Shown: positions 35,937 to 44,927 of the stretch, one piece after another
How the letters are laid out: each line of letters opens with the position of its first letter
How positions within the stretch are numbered: position 1 is the stretch's first letter
Source of the DNA: Paenibacillus durus
GTDB lineage: Bacteria > Bacillota > Bacilli > Paenibacillales > Paenibacillaceae
Direction: 5' to 3'
Assembly: GCF_000756615.1 (NCBI RefSeq)
Contig: NZ_CP009288.1
Coordinates: 5,974,348 to 6,038,347 of the forward strand
DNA: 64,000 bases
Notes under the pieces: generated by a model
Told to the model about the DNA's origin: nothing
The model's input: only the letters and a program-made list of their open reading frames with translations
Databases searched by the model: none
Made by a program: the position numbers and the translations under genes

Positions 35937-36974
35937 TTAGTGGGCGGCCGACGTAGCCTTGGCTTCCAGCGCATCGCCCGCTTTTCCCGGCTCAATCAAC
36001 TGATCCACCGGCGTTCCGGCGTTCATCCAGTTGTCAATCATTGCCTTCGCTTTGTTCAGATCCTCATCGTTTACAACATCATAATAGACGCCGTCAATAC
36101 GGGTACCCTCGCCCATAACGGTGAAGCTCGAAATGTCCATCTCTTTACCGCCCAGAAACTTCTTGGCCAGGTCGGTAATCATCGTAGGCTCCATGTCAGT
36201 CTTGAAATTATCACCCAATATGTTCAGCAGCTCCGACACATTGCCGATCTGGTTAAGCGACAGCATTTTGTTCGCAAGCACATCCAGGAATACCTGCTGG
36301 CGTTTCGTGCGGTTAAAGTCGCTGTCTTCGCGGTATCGGACATAATTAAGCGATTCCTCGCCGTTATAAAAAGACTTCCCGCCAACAATCGTAAATTTCT
36401 CATGGTCTTTGCCTTTGTTCTCGATCGTCTTCTGAATCGGCAGCGGCAGTCCGCCCAAGGCGTCAACGGTATCCTTCAGGCCCTGAAAGTTAATGGTCGC
36501 ATAGTATTGAATATCATGTCCAAGCAGCGCCTCCAGCGTATCCTTCGCCATCTGCTGGCCGCCAAAAGCGTATGCATGCGTAATCTTGTCCTTCTTGCCG
36601 CCGTCATGGCCGATAATTTCGGTATAGGTGTCCCGGGGAATCGAGATAAGCAGAACTTTATAATCCTCCGGCCGCACCACCGCGTAGATCATTGTATCGG
36701 ACCGGGCCGTTTCCGTCTTACGCTGGTCGGTGCCAAGCAGCATCACAGAGAAAGGCTCGCTCTTATAGGATATCGGCTCAGGCTTTACGGAATTATCCTC
36801 ATTCGTCGTGAGCGGCTGGTAAGATTTCTGTGCCAGCGTACTTTCTACCCTGTCCGACAGGAACAGATCGAAGGCCAGAACAGTCAGCGGCTTACGGAAT
36901 AAATACCCTCCTCCGGCGATAATGACCAAAAGTACAATTAAGGCAATATATCTTTTTTTCCACTTTATTCTCAC
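35937..36974 (-). CDS. LytR-CpsA-Psr (LCP) family wall-polymer ligase
   Basis: 345 residues: N-terminal membrane helix (about 9-28) and extracytoplasmic LCP domain. Visible: LLGTDQR, ARSDTMIYAVV, ISIPRDTYTEI and YVRYREDSDFNRTKRQQVFL, with the conserved Asp and Arg residues that bind the polyprenyl pyrophosphate. Transfers teichoic acid or other glycopolymers onto peptidoglycan. Confidence 0.92.
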   Translation of the reverse strand: MRIKWKKRYIALIVLLVIIAGGGYLFRKPLTVLAFDLFLSDRVESTLAQKSYQPLTTNEDNSVKPEPISYKSEPFSVMLLGTDQRKTETARSDTMIYAVVRPEDYKVLLISIPRDTYTEIIGHDGGKKDKITHAYAFGGQQMAKDTLEALLGHDIQYYATINFQGLKDTVDALGGLPLPIQKTIENKGKDHEKFTIVGGKSFYNGEESLNYVRYREDSDFNRTKRQQVFLDVLANKMLSLNQIGNVSELLNILGDNFKTDMEPTMITDLAKKFLGGKEMDISSFTVMGEGTRIDGVYYDVVNDEDLNKAKAMIDNWMNAGTPVDQLIEPGKAGDALEAKATSAAH

Positions 36975-37291
36975 AATTAATTCCTCTTTTACAATAGAGT
37001 AGAGTTAATAGGTGCTATATATTGGAATGGCCGTCCGGACAAAATGGATGGAGCGGTCACGGATTGGTCCTGCGGACAGACTTTCTCTCACCGGCGCTTC
37101 ACCCTTACTGTTGCAGAGCGGTCCTCCTTTCCAGGGCAGCTTAAACAAATACAAACTCTATTGTAATCACTCTGGAGTCAAAATGAAACAACAATAACCG
37201 ACACATTTGGAAAAAAATATATTTGTTTCGTCGTCTTCCATAGCTATATAGACGAAGGCAGCAGCATTTTGATGCGACTATTCACAAAATC
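36975..37291. other. Intergenic stretch without a recognised gene
   Basis: About 317 bases between the LCP gene and the oligopeptide permease. It should hold the LCP promoter and the end of the permease transcript. I see no convincing gene, RNA or strong hairpin. Confidence 0.5.
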
Positions 37292-38173
37292 TTAAAAAAT
37301 CATAAATGTCTCTCTTGAAACTCTGAACGCTTCCTTTACCCCTTCACTGATAAAATTGATCGAAAGGATGACTCCGGTAATCAACAGCCCAGCGGGAAGC
37401 CATACCCACCACTGTTCCCTGATTACTGCCGGAGATTGCGCGTCCGCCAGCATATTTCCCCAGCTTGGCTGTCCGACGGGTACGCCGAAGCCCAGAAAGC
37501 TGAGACTCGCTTCAACTCCGATCATGGCCGCAGCCGTCCACATCAGATTCGTAATAAAGACACTCAGCAGGCCAGGCAGCAGATGGCGCGTCAATATCCG
37601 CAGCGTCCCGGCTCCGAGCGCGCTAGCGGCCATAATATATTCATTTTCTTTCTCGGCCAGTGTCTTTGCCCGGATGATCCGGGCGAATCCGCCCCAGCCC
37701 AGCAGCCCCACTGTCCAGATCAGCGAGGGAATTCCGCCGCCTTGATAGATGCTTTTTACAACAATAATAAAAATTAAAAAAGGAAACGACAAAATAACAT
37801 CAGTGATTCGCATCAGCAGCGAATCTGCCGATCCGCCAAAATAGCCGGCCAGAACCCCCACCACGGTTCCCGTACCGGCTATGATTGCGGATACGCACAG
37901 ACTGATCCACAGCGTCGTCCGGCCTCCAAATAACAGACGGGAGACAATATCCCGCCCTCCCTTGTCGGTGCCCAGCCAATGTTCAGCGCTCGGACCTTTA
38001 TTCAGGCCCCGCAGATCGATCTTCGCTGGATCGTAGGCTGTAAGCCAAGGAGCAAGCAGACACAGCGCCAACACAGCGAGCAGAAACAGCAGCGAAATGG
38101 CAGCTAACCGATTCGCGGCAAATTTACGGGCGGCGGCGCCAATGAGTGAAGCGGGCGAGTTCTTGTGCATCAT
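37292..38173 (-). CDS. Oligopeptide ABC transporter permease (OppC type)
   Basis: About 293 residues with six membrane helices. N-terminal extended domain (PWLTAYDPAKIDLRGLNKGPSAEHWLGTDKGGRDIVSRL) is the OppC hallmark; the EAA loop reads GAGTLRILTRHLLP. Three ATGs in a row follow GGAGG; I chose the middle one, at 38173, overlapping the OppB stop. Works with OppB and the binding protein next to it. Confidence 0.9.
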   Translation of the reverse strand: MMHKNSPASLIGAAARKFAANRLAAISLLFLLAVLALCLLAPWLTAYDPAKIDLRGLNKGPSAEHWLGTDKGGRDIVSRLLFGGRTTLWISLCVSAIIAGTGTVVGVLAGYFGGSADSLLMRITDVILSFPFLIFIIVVKSIYQGGGIPSLIWTVGLLGWGGFARIIRAKTLAEKENEYIMAASALGAGTLRILTRHLLPGLLSVFITNLMWTAAAMIGVEASLSFLGFGVPVGQPSWGNMLADAQSPAVIREQWWVWLPAGLLITGVILSINFISEGVKEAFRVSRETFMIF

Positions 38174-39150
38174 CATCTTCCTCCGTTGTAACCCGCGCGT
38201 ATGCGGGGATCGAGCCATCCGTACAGCACATCTGCCACAACATTCCCGGCGACGATCATGAAGCCCGTCATTAGCGTAACCGCCATCATTACCGCGTAGT
38301 CCCGGCCGGATACCGCAGCCACAAATAGTGTCCCGATACCCGGATAGGCGAACAGATTCTCGATAACAACCGAGCCTCCGAGCAGGCCTCCTATATCCAT
38401 TCCCAGAAAGGTAACGAGCGGAATGAGCGAATTGCGCAGTATATGCCTGTTATATACGGAGGATCTGGATATGCCTTTGGCTACAGCCGTGCGCACGTAA
38501 TTTTTGCCGCTGTTCTCCACGATTTCATTACGCAAAAACAGCGTGTAGGCCGCCGTATTGAACAGTCCCAGCACAGCCGCAGGCAGCAGAGCATGAACAA
38601 CCCTGTCTCCGAGCGACGACAGTCCTCCCGAAGTTACAACCGAGACCGTGCCGCCAAGAGGCACCCAGTGCAGAACTACCGCAAATAGATATAGGGCGAA
38701 GATGGCCGCAATAAAGGTAGGGATCGCATAAGTAACATAGGCAGCCGTTCGGATCAAGCGGTCGAGCCGGCTTCCCGGATTGCGTCCGGCGATCATTCCC
38801 AGAGCCAATGAACTTCCATAAGTAATGAGAAGCGAGAGTACGGCCAGCAGCAAAGTTGCTGGCAGACGCTGGGCGATCAGTTCGCCGACAGGCATTTTGT
38901 ACAAGAAGGATTGTCCGAAATTACCAGCTGCCATATCTTTAAGCCAGCGGATATACTGAATAGCCAATGGATCGTCGTACCCAAGTTTCTCGCGCATTTC
39001 CGTCATATAACGAGGATCTTTATTACCTGGATTCAGTCCCCCGCCAAGACCGTCGCCCGGCATCTGTTTGGCCAGAACGAATACCACTATTGAGATCAGA
39101 AGCAGCAGCGGCACCGCGCCCGCCAGTCTGCGAAGCGCATATTTTAGCAC
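38173..39150 (-). CDS. Oligopeptide ABC transporter permease (OppB type)
   Basis: 325 residues with six membrane helices; N-terminal LKYALRRLAGAVPLLLLISIVVFVL and the EAA loop YVRTAVAKGISRSSVYNRHILRNSL are typical OppB/DppB. Membrane partner of the OppC-like protein. Confidence 0.92.
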   Translation of the reverse strand: MLKYALRRLAGAVPLLLLISIVVFVLAKQMPGDGLGGGLNPGNKDPRYMTEMREKLGYDDPLAIQYIRWLKDMAAGNFGQSFLYKMPVGELIAQRLPATLLLAVLSLLITYGSSLALGMIAGRNPGSRLDRLIRTAAYVTYAIPTFIAAIFALYLFAVVLHWVPLGGTVSVVTSGGLSSLGDRVVHALLPAAVLGLFNTAAYTLFLRNEIVENSGKNYVRTAVAKGISRSSVYNRHILRNSLIPLVTFLGMDIGGLLGGSVVIENLFAYPGIGTLFVAAVSGRDYAVMMAVTLMTGFMIVAGNVVADVLYGWLDPRIRAGYNGGR

Positions 39151-39166
39151 TACGCCCGTGTCCTCC

Positions 39167-40903
39167 CTATTCGCTGTCTTTTATCCACCACTTGTAAGGA
39201 TCGATTATATGGGTGTACGCATTGATCTTCACTCCCTGAAGCCGCTTGTTTACCGCAGTAATCGTCTCGCGCTCCGCAAAGAAAATCATAGGCACTTCTT
39301 CATTTATTAATTTCTGCCAGTCGTAATACACCTGCTTGCGGTAATCGCGGTCATATGCCTTCAGGCTAATCCCGTCGCGGATCAATTGCTCATTCTCCTT
39401 AGAGGACCACCGCGGATAGTTCCACAGATCATTCTCCCTCCATAATCCGGTAGGGTCCGGATCATTGGATAATCCCCAGACACCGTTAAACAGCTCCACA
39501 GACGGATCATCCTCTTCCACCATTGTATAGAAGGTATTCATTTCCTTCAGCGCTCCGCCGTTTAGTCTTACGTCCAAACCGACAGCTCTCCAGTTCTGCA
39601 GCATCGCCTCGGTGCGAGGCTCATCATTGGTGCCGCCAACCATGCCGTCGAAATGAATCACGAGCTTCGCTCCCTTGGGATTCTCCCGCAAGCCGTCCCC
39701 GTCCAAATCCGTATAACCCGCTTCATCCAGCAGCTCGTTGGCCTTCCCTGGATCATAAGGGTATCGGTTGATTTGATCCTCTGGAATTTTGGCCCAGCTT
39801 TCGCTGGAAATCGGCGTTTCCACCAGCTTGCCCAGCCCATAAGAGAAGCCGTCTATAATCCCTTGGCGGTCCAGAGCGTAGTACATCGCCTGCCGCAGCC
39901 GTTTATCGGTGAACTTCGGGTTGTCCATAACAATCTTCTGCGCCTTGTCGTCCCAGTGTCCGAACTTAAAGCCTATATACTCGTAAGATAAATCCGGTGA
40001 TTGCATCAGCGTAATATTATCCAGCTTGTTCAGCCTTTCATAGGCATCCCGAGGCGCCTGCTCAATATCGATCACACCCTGCTCGAACAGGCTCGTAATC
40101 ATCTTGTCGTCAAATACCTTATACAGCACTCCGTTAAGGAGAGGTTTGCCTTTGTAATAATTGTCAAAGCGGGACATTTCAACAAATTCTCCCGGCTGAA
40201 TGTTTGTAACCTGGAACGGTCCGATACCGATGGGAGCTTTACGCACCTGATCGCTATTCGGCATATCTTTTACCGCCACTCCTGCAAAATATCTCTTATT
40301 CATCGGATAAGCCCACAGGTTATCAATGGTATTGACGCGCGCGGCTGTTACCTTAAGCTCCATGGTATAGGGATCGATAATCCGTATGCCTGATATTTGC
40401 TTCGCCTTTCCAGCGTGATAGGCTTCGGCGCCTTCAATCATTTCCACACTGTAATAGCGTGGACCGGTATAGTTCGGATCGGCAATGACCTCAAGCGAGA
40501 ATTTCCAGTCCTCAACTGTTAATTCATCCCCGTTCTGCCAGTGCACACCCGGCTTTATTTTGAAAGTGAAGGTTTTATGATCGGCAGATTCCTGCCAGCT
40601 TGCAATACCGGGAACAGTAGTTAAATCATCCTTGACTATAAACAGCGGCTCCGTTATGAATTCCAGAACACGGAGATCATCTTCACCTTCATAAAAAGCC
40701 GGTTCAAACAAGCCCTTAAACGGTGAAGGAAAACCGTAAGTCACCGTGCCTCCCGCTCTCGGTTCGCCTTCATTACCCGCTGCAAGAGGGGAAGGCCCAT
40801 TCCCGCTTCGATTATCCGGAGCACCCGTCCCGCTGCAAGCCTGCAACAGCATCATTACGAAGAGGACCGGAGCGAGGACTCTAATTATATATCTGTTGTT
40901 CAT
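39167..40903 (-). CDS. Peptide-binding lipoprotein, solute-binding family 5 (OppA type)
   Basis: 578 residues. Lipoprotein signal with lipobox LLQAC (Cys at about 23), then the family 5 fold (FKGLFEPAFYEGEDDLRVLEFITEPLF, LTVEDWKFSLEVIADPNYTGP, FTDKRLRQAMYYALDR). Captures peptides outside the membrane for the two permeases downstream. No ATPase genes are in this operon. Confidence 0.92.
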   Translation of the reverse strand: MNNRYIIRVLAPVLFVMMLLQACSGTGAPDNRSGNGPSPLAAGNEGEPRAGGTVTYGFPSPFKGLFEPAFYEGEDDLRVLEFITEPLFIVKDDLTTVPGIASWQESADHKTFTFKIKPGVHWQNGDELTVEDWKFSLEVIADPNYTGPRYYSVEMIEGAEAYHAGKAKQISGIRIIDPYTMELKVTAARVNTIDNLWAYPMNKRYFAGVAVKDMPNSDQVRKAPIGIGPFQVTNIQPGEFVEMSRFDNYYKGKPLLNGVLYKVFDDKMITSLFEQGVIDIEQAPRDAYERLNKLDNITLMQSPDLSYEYIGFKFGHWDDKAQKIVMDNPKFTDKRLRQAMYYALDRQGIIDGFSYGLGKLVETPISSESWAKIPEDQINRYPYDPGKANELLDEAGYTDLDGDGLRENPKGAKLVIHFDGMVGGTNDEPRTEAMLQNWRAVGLDVRLNGGALKEMNTFYTMVEEDDPSVELFNGVWGLSNDPDPTGLWRENDLWNYPRWSSKENEQLIRDGISLKAYDRDYRKQVYYDWQKLINEEVPMIFFAERETITAVNKRLQGVKINAYTHIIDPYKWWIKDSE

Positions 40904-41076
40904 GTGTTCCTTCCCTTCTCTTGTTTCGTAAAACGCTTTCTCATCCAGCGGTCAATAAATAAACCAGCGGTCAATTCAGACCAAATTCATAGACGGATAT
41001 ATACAAATTTTTTCTTCAACAAAATTTTAAACATCATACAATGCAATATACATTGCGTCAATATTATTTATTACTC

Positions 41077-43026
41077 TCAGTCGTTCCTCTCCTTTTCTTT
41101 GATGATCATTAAGCCTTCCACATGTTTGCGCCGCATCAATTTCCGTTTCTTCCGGATTTCTTTCGTTTCCAGCACAATGTCGAGATCATATTCATCCGGG
41201 TACAGCTCATCTTTGGATAGATAAGGCTTAAGGCGCTTATGGTTGATCTGCATCTTATGCTTCTGCACCATGACGCCTACCATGCCTCTTGCATTCCGTT
41301 TCTCGTATACGATTCCCGTCCTGCCGAGCGAACTGACATAGACCGCGTCCCCGACTTCAAAAGAATGCGGCTGTGCCGGGCGATCCTTAGGCCCTTCCTC
41401 TGCATGCGGCCGCTTGCCTTCTGCCATTTCTGCCGTTTCTTCCTCTTCTTGCCTTCCTATGTTATCATACCACAGCCGCATTTCTTGTTCGCCCAGCTGT
41501 TCGCGGCTCTGACCGCCGGCAATTTGACGCGAGCGTTCAATGACTCTGACGTCGATCCCCAGCTTCTCTGCAATTTGCAGCGCATAGCTGTGCCCCGCTT
41601 CCCCTATTGTCAGCTTGTAGAGCGGGCGGAGCGTAGCCGGGTCAAATTCCATTCGCGCATTTTGGAACTGCGGGGCGGCCGAGGCAAACACTTTTAACTC
41701 ATTAAAATGTGTCGTGACAATGATATTGGCTCCTTTGCGGCTCAGCTCCTCTAAGATAGCGATCGACAGAGCGATGCCCTCACCCGGGTCCGTGCCTGCG
41801 GCCAGCTCATCAATCAGCAGCAGAACATTCGGTCCTGCGGTGCGCAGCATCTCGTCTACCCCCTTCATTTGTGCGGAGAATGTGCTCAGTGACTGCGTCA
41901 GGCTCTGCCCGTCTCCGATTACGCTCATTACATTGTTAAAAACAGGAAGCCGGCTCTCTTTGTCCGCCGGAATCAAGAGTCCCGACTGAGCCATCAGAAC
42001 GAGCAGCCCCACCGTCTTCAGCACAACCGTCTTTCCGCCCGTATTCGGGCCGGTGATTACCAGCGACCGGAATCCCCTCCCGAACTCCACATGGATCGGA
42101 ACCATGCCGGCAAGCATCGGATGTCGGGCTCCGCAGAGCCGCATATCCCCCAGGTCATTGAAGGTTACAGCTTCCGCCCCTATTGCAGCAGCATATTTCG
42201 CCTTGGCAAAAATAAAATCATACACGCCCGTAATTTCGATATTCAGCCGCAGCGCATCCTGCTCCCGTTCGATCAGCCCGGTCAGCATGCTTAAGATGAT
42301 GCCCTCTTCCCGCGCTTCTTCAGCCGACAGCATCTCCAGTTCCCCTTGCAGAGCGGCTACCTCCTCCGGTTCCACATATACCGTCTGTCCGCTTGTGGAT
42401 TGATCGAGCACCGAGCCCTTCACCTGCTTATGGTACTCACGCTTCACCGGGATCACATAACGGCCTCCCCGCAGGCTGTACAGATTCTCCTGTAAAATGG
42501 ACTGGTGGCGCGACATGACGCTCTCGATTTTCTTAAGCAGCCGTTCTTTGGTTACTCTCTGCCGTTTGCGCACCTTCTCCAGCCCCTTGCTGGCTCCGTC
42601 GTCAATTACGCCGAATCGGATACAGCGTTCGATTTCCGCTCTGACCGTCTTCAGTTCCTCCAGCGAAGATGCATAGGCGCTGATCCGCGGCGCTGTTTCT
42701 TTGGAAGCCATATACTTGCGTAATTGGCTGCAGCTGTTCAAGAATACGCTCACCGATGTAAAATCCTGTTCATTGAACAAATATCCCGTTCCCAGCAGCG
42801 ACATTACCCATTCAATTCCTTCTAGCGAGGGTATCGGCACACTCGATCCTCTTATTAATAATTCCTTCGCCTCCGCCGTCTCTTCCACCGCTCTGTGAAT
42901 CGCCGTAAGCTCAGTCATCGGCGCTAGTTCCGCAATGAGATTCCTGCCGACATAGGAGACGGCATATCGTCCCAGTTCTTCCTTGATCAGATGATATTCG
43001 AGCGTTTGCTGGCTTTGTGCATGCAT
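41077..43026 (-). CDS. MutS2-like ATPase lacking the Smr nuclease domain
   Basis: 649 residues. Lever/clamp region about 1-300; ABC-type ATPase with Walker A TGPNTGGKTVVLKT, signature and Walker B LLLIDELAAGTDPGEG, and the conserved ITTHF-like VTTHFNELKVFA. A KOW-like domain follows (GDAVYVSSLGRTGIVYEKRNARGMVGVMVQ). Standard MutS2 (about 785 residues) continues into a C-terminal Smr nuclease; here only a short basic tail remains. MutS2 proteins act on branched DNA and, in B. subtilis, on collided ribosomes. GAGGAGG precedes the ATG. Upstream lies a structured RNA with tandem terminators. Confidence 0.88.
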   Translation of the reverse strand: MHAQSQQTLEYHLIKEELGRYAVSYVGRNLIAELAPMTELTAIHRAVEETAEAKELLIRGSSVPIPSLEGIEWVMSLLGTGYLFNEQDFTSVSVFLNSCSQLRKYMASKETAPRISAYASSLEELKTVRAEIERCIRFGVIDDGASKGLEKVRKRQRVTKERLLKKIESVMSRHQSILQENLYSLRGGRYVIPVKREYHKQVKGSVLDQSTSGQTVYVEPEEVAALQGELEMLSAEEAREEGIILSMLTGLIEREQDALRLNIEITGVYDFIFAKAKYAAAIGAEAVTFNDLGDMRLCGARHPMLAGMVPIHVEFGRGFRSLVITGPNTGGKTVVLKTVGLLVLMAQSGLLIPADKESRLPVFNNVMSVIGDGQSLTQSLSTFSAQMKGVDEMLRTAGPNVLLLIDELAAGTDPGEGIALSIAILEELSRKGANIIVTTHFNELKVFASAAPQFQNARMEFDPATLRPLYKLTIGEAGHSYALQIAEKLGIDVRVIERSRQIAGGQSREQLGEQEMRLWYDNIGRQEEEETAEMAEGKRPHAEEGPKDRPAQPHSFEVGDAVYVSSLGRTGIVYEKRNARGMVGVMVQKHKMQINHKRLKPYLSKDELYPDEYDLDIVLETKEIRKKRKLMRRKHVEGLMIIKEKERND

Positions 43027-43084
43027 GTTTTTTCCTCCTCATTGGTTTTGGTGGTTCGTCCTGGTTTGATTCGTAACGCAAAAA

Positions 43085-43119
43085 AGGGCAAAGAATGCCG
43101 CAGCGGCATTCCTTGCCCT
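43085..43119 (-). terminator. Terminator hairpin 2 in the MutS2-like leader
   Basis: 15-bp stem AGGGCAAAGAATGCC / GGCATTCCTTGCCCT with one G-U and a 5-base loop, then TTTTTT on the minus strand, just 58 bases before the MutS2-like ATG. Its position in front of the gene suggests attenuation. Confidence 0.85.
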
Positions 43120-43181
43120 AATCCTTACACTGGTCCCTATCCTTGGTCCGGGGCTATAATACAGCCTCTTTCTCAAGATAA

Positions 43182-43218
43182 ACAAACAAAACCGTGCTGC
43201 AAGAGCACGGTTTGTTCG
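43182..43218 (-). terminator. Terminator hairpin 1 in the MutS2-like leader
   Basis: Stem built on AAACCGTGCT / AGCACGGTTT (43188-43197 / 43204-43213), extended by AAAC/GTTT-rich flanks, followed by TTTTGTTTGTTT on the minus strand. It ends the structured leader RNA. Confidence 0.85.
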
Positions 43219-43408
43219 TTTAGACGGGATAACAGCCGTAAAGAGGCTATTGACGCGTCGCGTGTTCTTAACTAAATCATTCACCATAGGCACAGCACAG
43301 CCATGCCAAAAGCACACGTTAACATGCGCTTCTGGCACACTCAAATAAGCGTGCGCTTCAGCGGCTAAATAACAACCGCCGTTCTGCCTTCAGGTGATAT
43401 GAAATTGC

Positions 43409-43432
43409 TTAGTTAAGAACGCTCACCGACAT
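43409..43432 (-). CDS. Upstream ORF / leader peptide MSVSVLN
   Basis: Seven codons and a TAA, with GAAGGGG eight bases before the ATG. The codons GTT CTT AAC TAA form the 5' strand of the closing stem of the leader RNA, so a ribosome on the ORF would break that stem. This resembles the leader peptides of antibiotic-inducible attenuators. Confidence 0.45.
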   Translation of the reverse strand: MSVSVLN

Positions 43433-43463
43433 CAAAATTTCCCCTTCGTTATAGGATGGTTTA

Positions 43464-43492
43464 AATTTACTACATTGGGTTGGCTGCGTCAA
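43464..43492 (-). promoter_or_regulatory. Promoter of the MutS2-like leader RNA
   Basis: Minus strand -35 TTGACG (43487-43492), 17-base spacer, -10 TAAATT (43464-43469). Lies between the rpsR terminator and the leader RNA. Confidence 0.55.
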
Positions 43493-43548
43493 TTGTCCGT
43501 CTGCGGATAGCTGGCCTGCACCCCTTCTGAATTTTTGGCACACAAAAA

Positions 43549-43570
43549 GACAGCCGGTTTACCGGCTGTC
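43549..43570 (-). terminator. Terminator after rpsR
   Basis: Stem GACAGCCGGT / ACCGGCTGTC followed by TTTTTGTGT on the minus strand, just beyond the rpsR stop. Ends the rpsF-ssb-rpsR operon. Confidence 0.9.
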
Positions 43571-43582
43571 TCTGGGCCTGTC

Positions 43583-43855
43583 TTATTCAGTAGTGTAAGG
43601 CAGAAGCGCAATTTGACGCGAACGTTTGATTGCGATTGTCAGGGCGCGTTGGTATTTTGCGCTCGTGCCGGTTACACGGCGAGGCAAAATTTTACCGCGC
43701 TCACTGATGAATTTCTTCAGCAGTTCCGTATCTTTATAGTCAATGTGAGTAATTTTGTTCACAGTGAAAAAACATACTTTACGACGTTTGTTGCGGCCGC
43801 CACGGCGTGGAGGTCTTTTGTCGTTGTCTCCGCCTTCTCTTTGTTTAAAAGCCAT
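43583..43855 (-). CDS. rpsR: 30S ribosomal protein S18
   Basis: 90 residues. Basic N-terminus then the S18 signature RKVCFFTVNKITHIDYKDTELLKKFISERGKILPRRVTGTSAKYQR. Binds S6 and the platform of the small subunit. Last gene of rpsF-ssb-rpsR. Confidence 0.97.
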   Translation of the reverse strand: MAFKQREGGDNDKRPPRRGGRNKRRKVCFFTVNKITHIDYKDTELLKKFISERGKILPRRVTGTSAKYQRALTIAIKRSRQIALLPYTTE

Positions 43856-43876
43856 TGTCTTTTCAGTCCTTCCGTA

Positions 43877-44371
43877 TTAAAATGGCAAATCATCATCCGA
43901 TATGTCAATCGGCTTACCGTCGCCCGAAAAGGGATCCTGATTATTGTTGCGCGAGAAACCGCCATTTCCGCTGTTTCCGCGTCCGCCGCCGCCGTATGAA
44001 GGTGGCTCGGGCATATTTCCCCCGCCGGATGCGTTTCCGCCCTCTCGGCTCTGGGAAGATTCCAGGAACCGGACATTATCGGCAATAACCTCGGTTACGT
44101 ATACACGTTTGCCTTCGTTATTCTCGTAATTCCGTACTTGGATGCGTCCCTCTACCGCCGTCAGCCGACCTTTGCGCAAGTAATTGGCACAGGTCTCCGC
44201 CAGCTGTCTCCAGGTAACGACCGGAATGAAATCCGCTTCACGTTCGCCGCCTTGGCTTGTAAAAGGCCGGTCTACGGCAAGCGTAAACTGGGTTACGGCA
44301 ACGCCGGCAGGCGTATAGCGCAACTCAGGATCGCGGGTCAATCGGCCGATCAGTATGACACGGTTCAACAT
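43877..44371 (-). CDS. ssb: Single-stranded DNA-binding protein
   Basis: 164 residues: OB fold (MLNRVILIGRLTRDPELRYTPAGVAVTQFTLAVDR), a Gly/Asn/Ser-rich linker and the acidic tip DISDDDLPF that recruits replication and repair partners. Located between rpsF and rpsR as in Bacillus. Confidence 0.97.
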   Translation of the reverse strand: MLNRVILIGRLTRDPELRYTPAGVAVTQFTLAVDRPFTSQGGEREADFIPVVTWRQLAETCANYLRKGRLTAVEGRIQVRNYENNEGKRVYVTEVIADNVRFLESSQSREGGNASGGGNMPEPPSYGGGGRGNSGNGGFSRNNNQDPFSGDGKPIDISDDDLPF

Positions 44372-44421
44372 CTTTGGTCCCCTCCTTGGAGCGATTTCCT
44401 TACAAAGCGAACTTCGCGCTG

Positions 44422-44706
44422 TTAGGCAACGTCGTTCGTGATGAGATAACGAATAACTTCGTCAGAAATTTTCATCAGACGTTCCAATTCGGCAACTACT
44501 GCAGGCTCTGCATTGAAGTTAACCAGAACATAAACGCCATCACGGAATTTCTTGATCTCATACGCAAGACGTTTCTTACCCTGCACATCGTGCTTCGTAA
44601 TTTCCCCGCCGTTGGAGATGATGCCTTGGAATTTTTCGACTGCTGCTTGAACGGCTTCTTGTTCAATGTCAGGACGAATAATGTACATCACTTCGTATTT
44701 GCGCAT
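44422..44706 (-). CDS. rpsF: 30S ribosomal protein S6
   Basis: 94 residues from MRKYEVMYIIRPDIEQEAVQAAVEKFQGI. Start at 44706 follows AAGGAGGTG; the longer frame upstream is not coding-like. First gene of the operon. A small hairpin with a CCCGA loop lies about 20-45 bases upstream of the ATG and might be part of an S6:S18 binding site (weak). Confidence 0.95.
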   Translation of the reverse strand: MRKYEVMYIIRPDIEQEAVQAAVEKFQGIISNGGEITKHDVQGKKRLAYEIKKFRDGVYVLVNFNAEPAVVAELERLMKISDEVIRYLITNDVA

Positions 44707-44927
44707 AACTTTCACCTCCTTATGGTCTAAGGCCCCTGATCGGGTCAGGAGCAAGGATCGAGCACAAACTCGAACTATAATAATATACCAAATCTGTGGA
44801 CCTGATGCAAGCTCTATTCCTTTTTGTCCTGTCTAAATTATGGACCGCCCTTCGTTACATGAAGCTGCAATGCAGTGTGCAGAATAGAACTGCAATCCAT
44901 TGTTAATGTGAAAAGGAGGAGACAAAA

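Larger units (their letters stand above)
43182..43457 (-). ncRNA. Structured leader RNA upstream of the MutS2-like gene (candidate attenuator)
   Basis: About 275 bases from a predicted start near 43457 to terminator 1. A perfect 12-bp closing stem (43409-43420 with 43264-43275) encloses several hairpins, the best being a 32-base element at 43305-43336 with 14 pairs (including G-U) and a TTAA loop; another is GCACGCT-loop-AGTGTGC near 43340-43360. The 5' strand of the closing stem coincides with the last codons and stop of a 7-codon ORF. Nine bases flanking terminator 1 (43163-43171 and 43240-43248) are also complementary. It matches no riboswitch class I can recall. Function is inferred. Confidence 0.6.

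Noticed and set aside
37012..37197. 61-codon ORF in the gap before the permease
   Set aside because: No ribosome site or conservation visible; likely chance.
43039..43344. 101-codon ORF across the MutS2-like leader
   Set aside because: It runs through two terminators and several hairpins, has no ribosome site and no protein-like conservation; the RNA structure explains the region better.
44710..44745. S6:S18 autoregulatory RNA in the rpsF leader
   Set aside because: A small hairpin with a CCCGA loop is present, but I cannot confirm the defining bulge; kept only as a remark in the rpsF entry.
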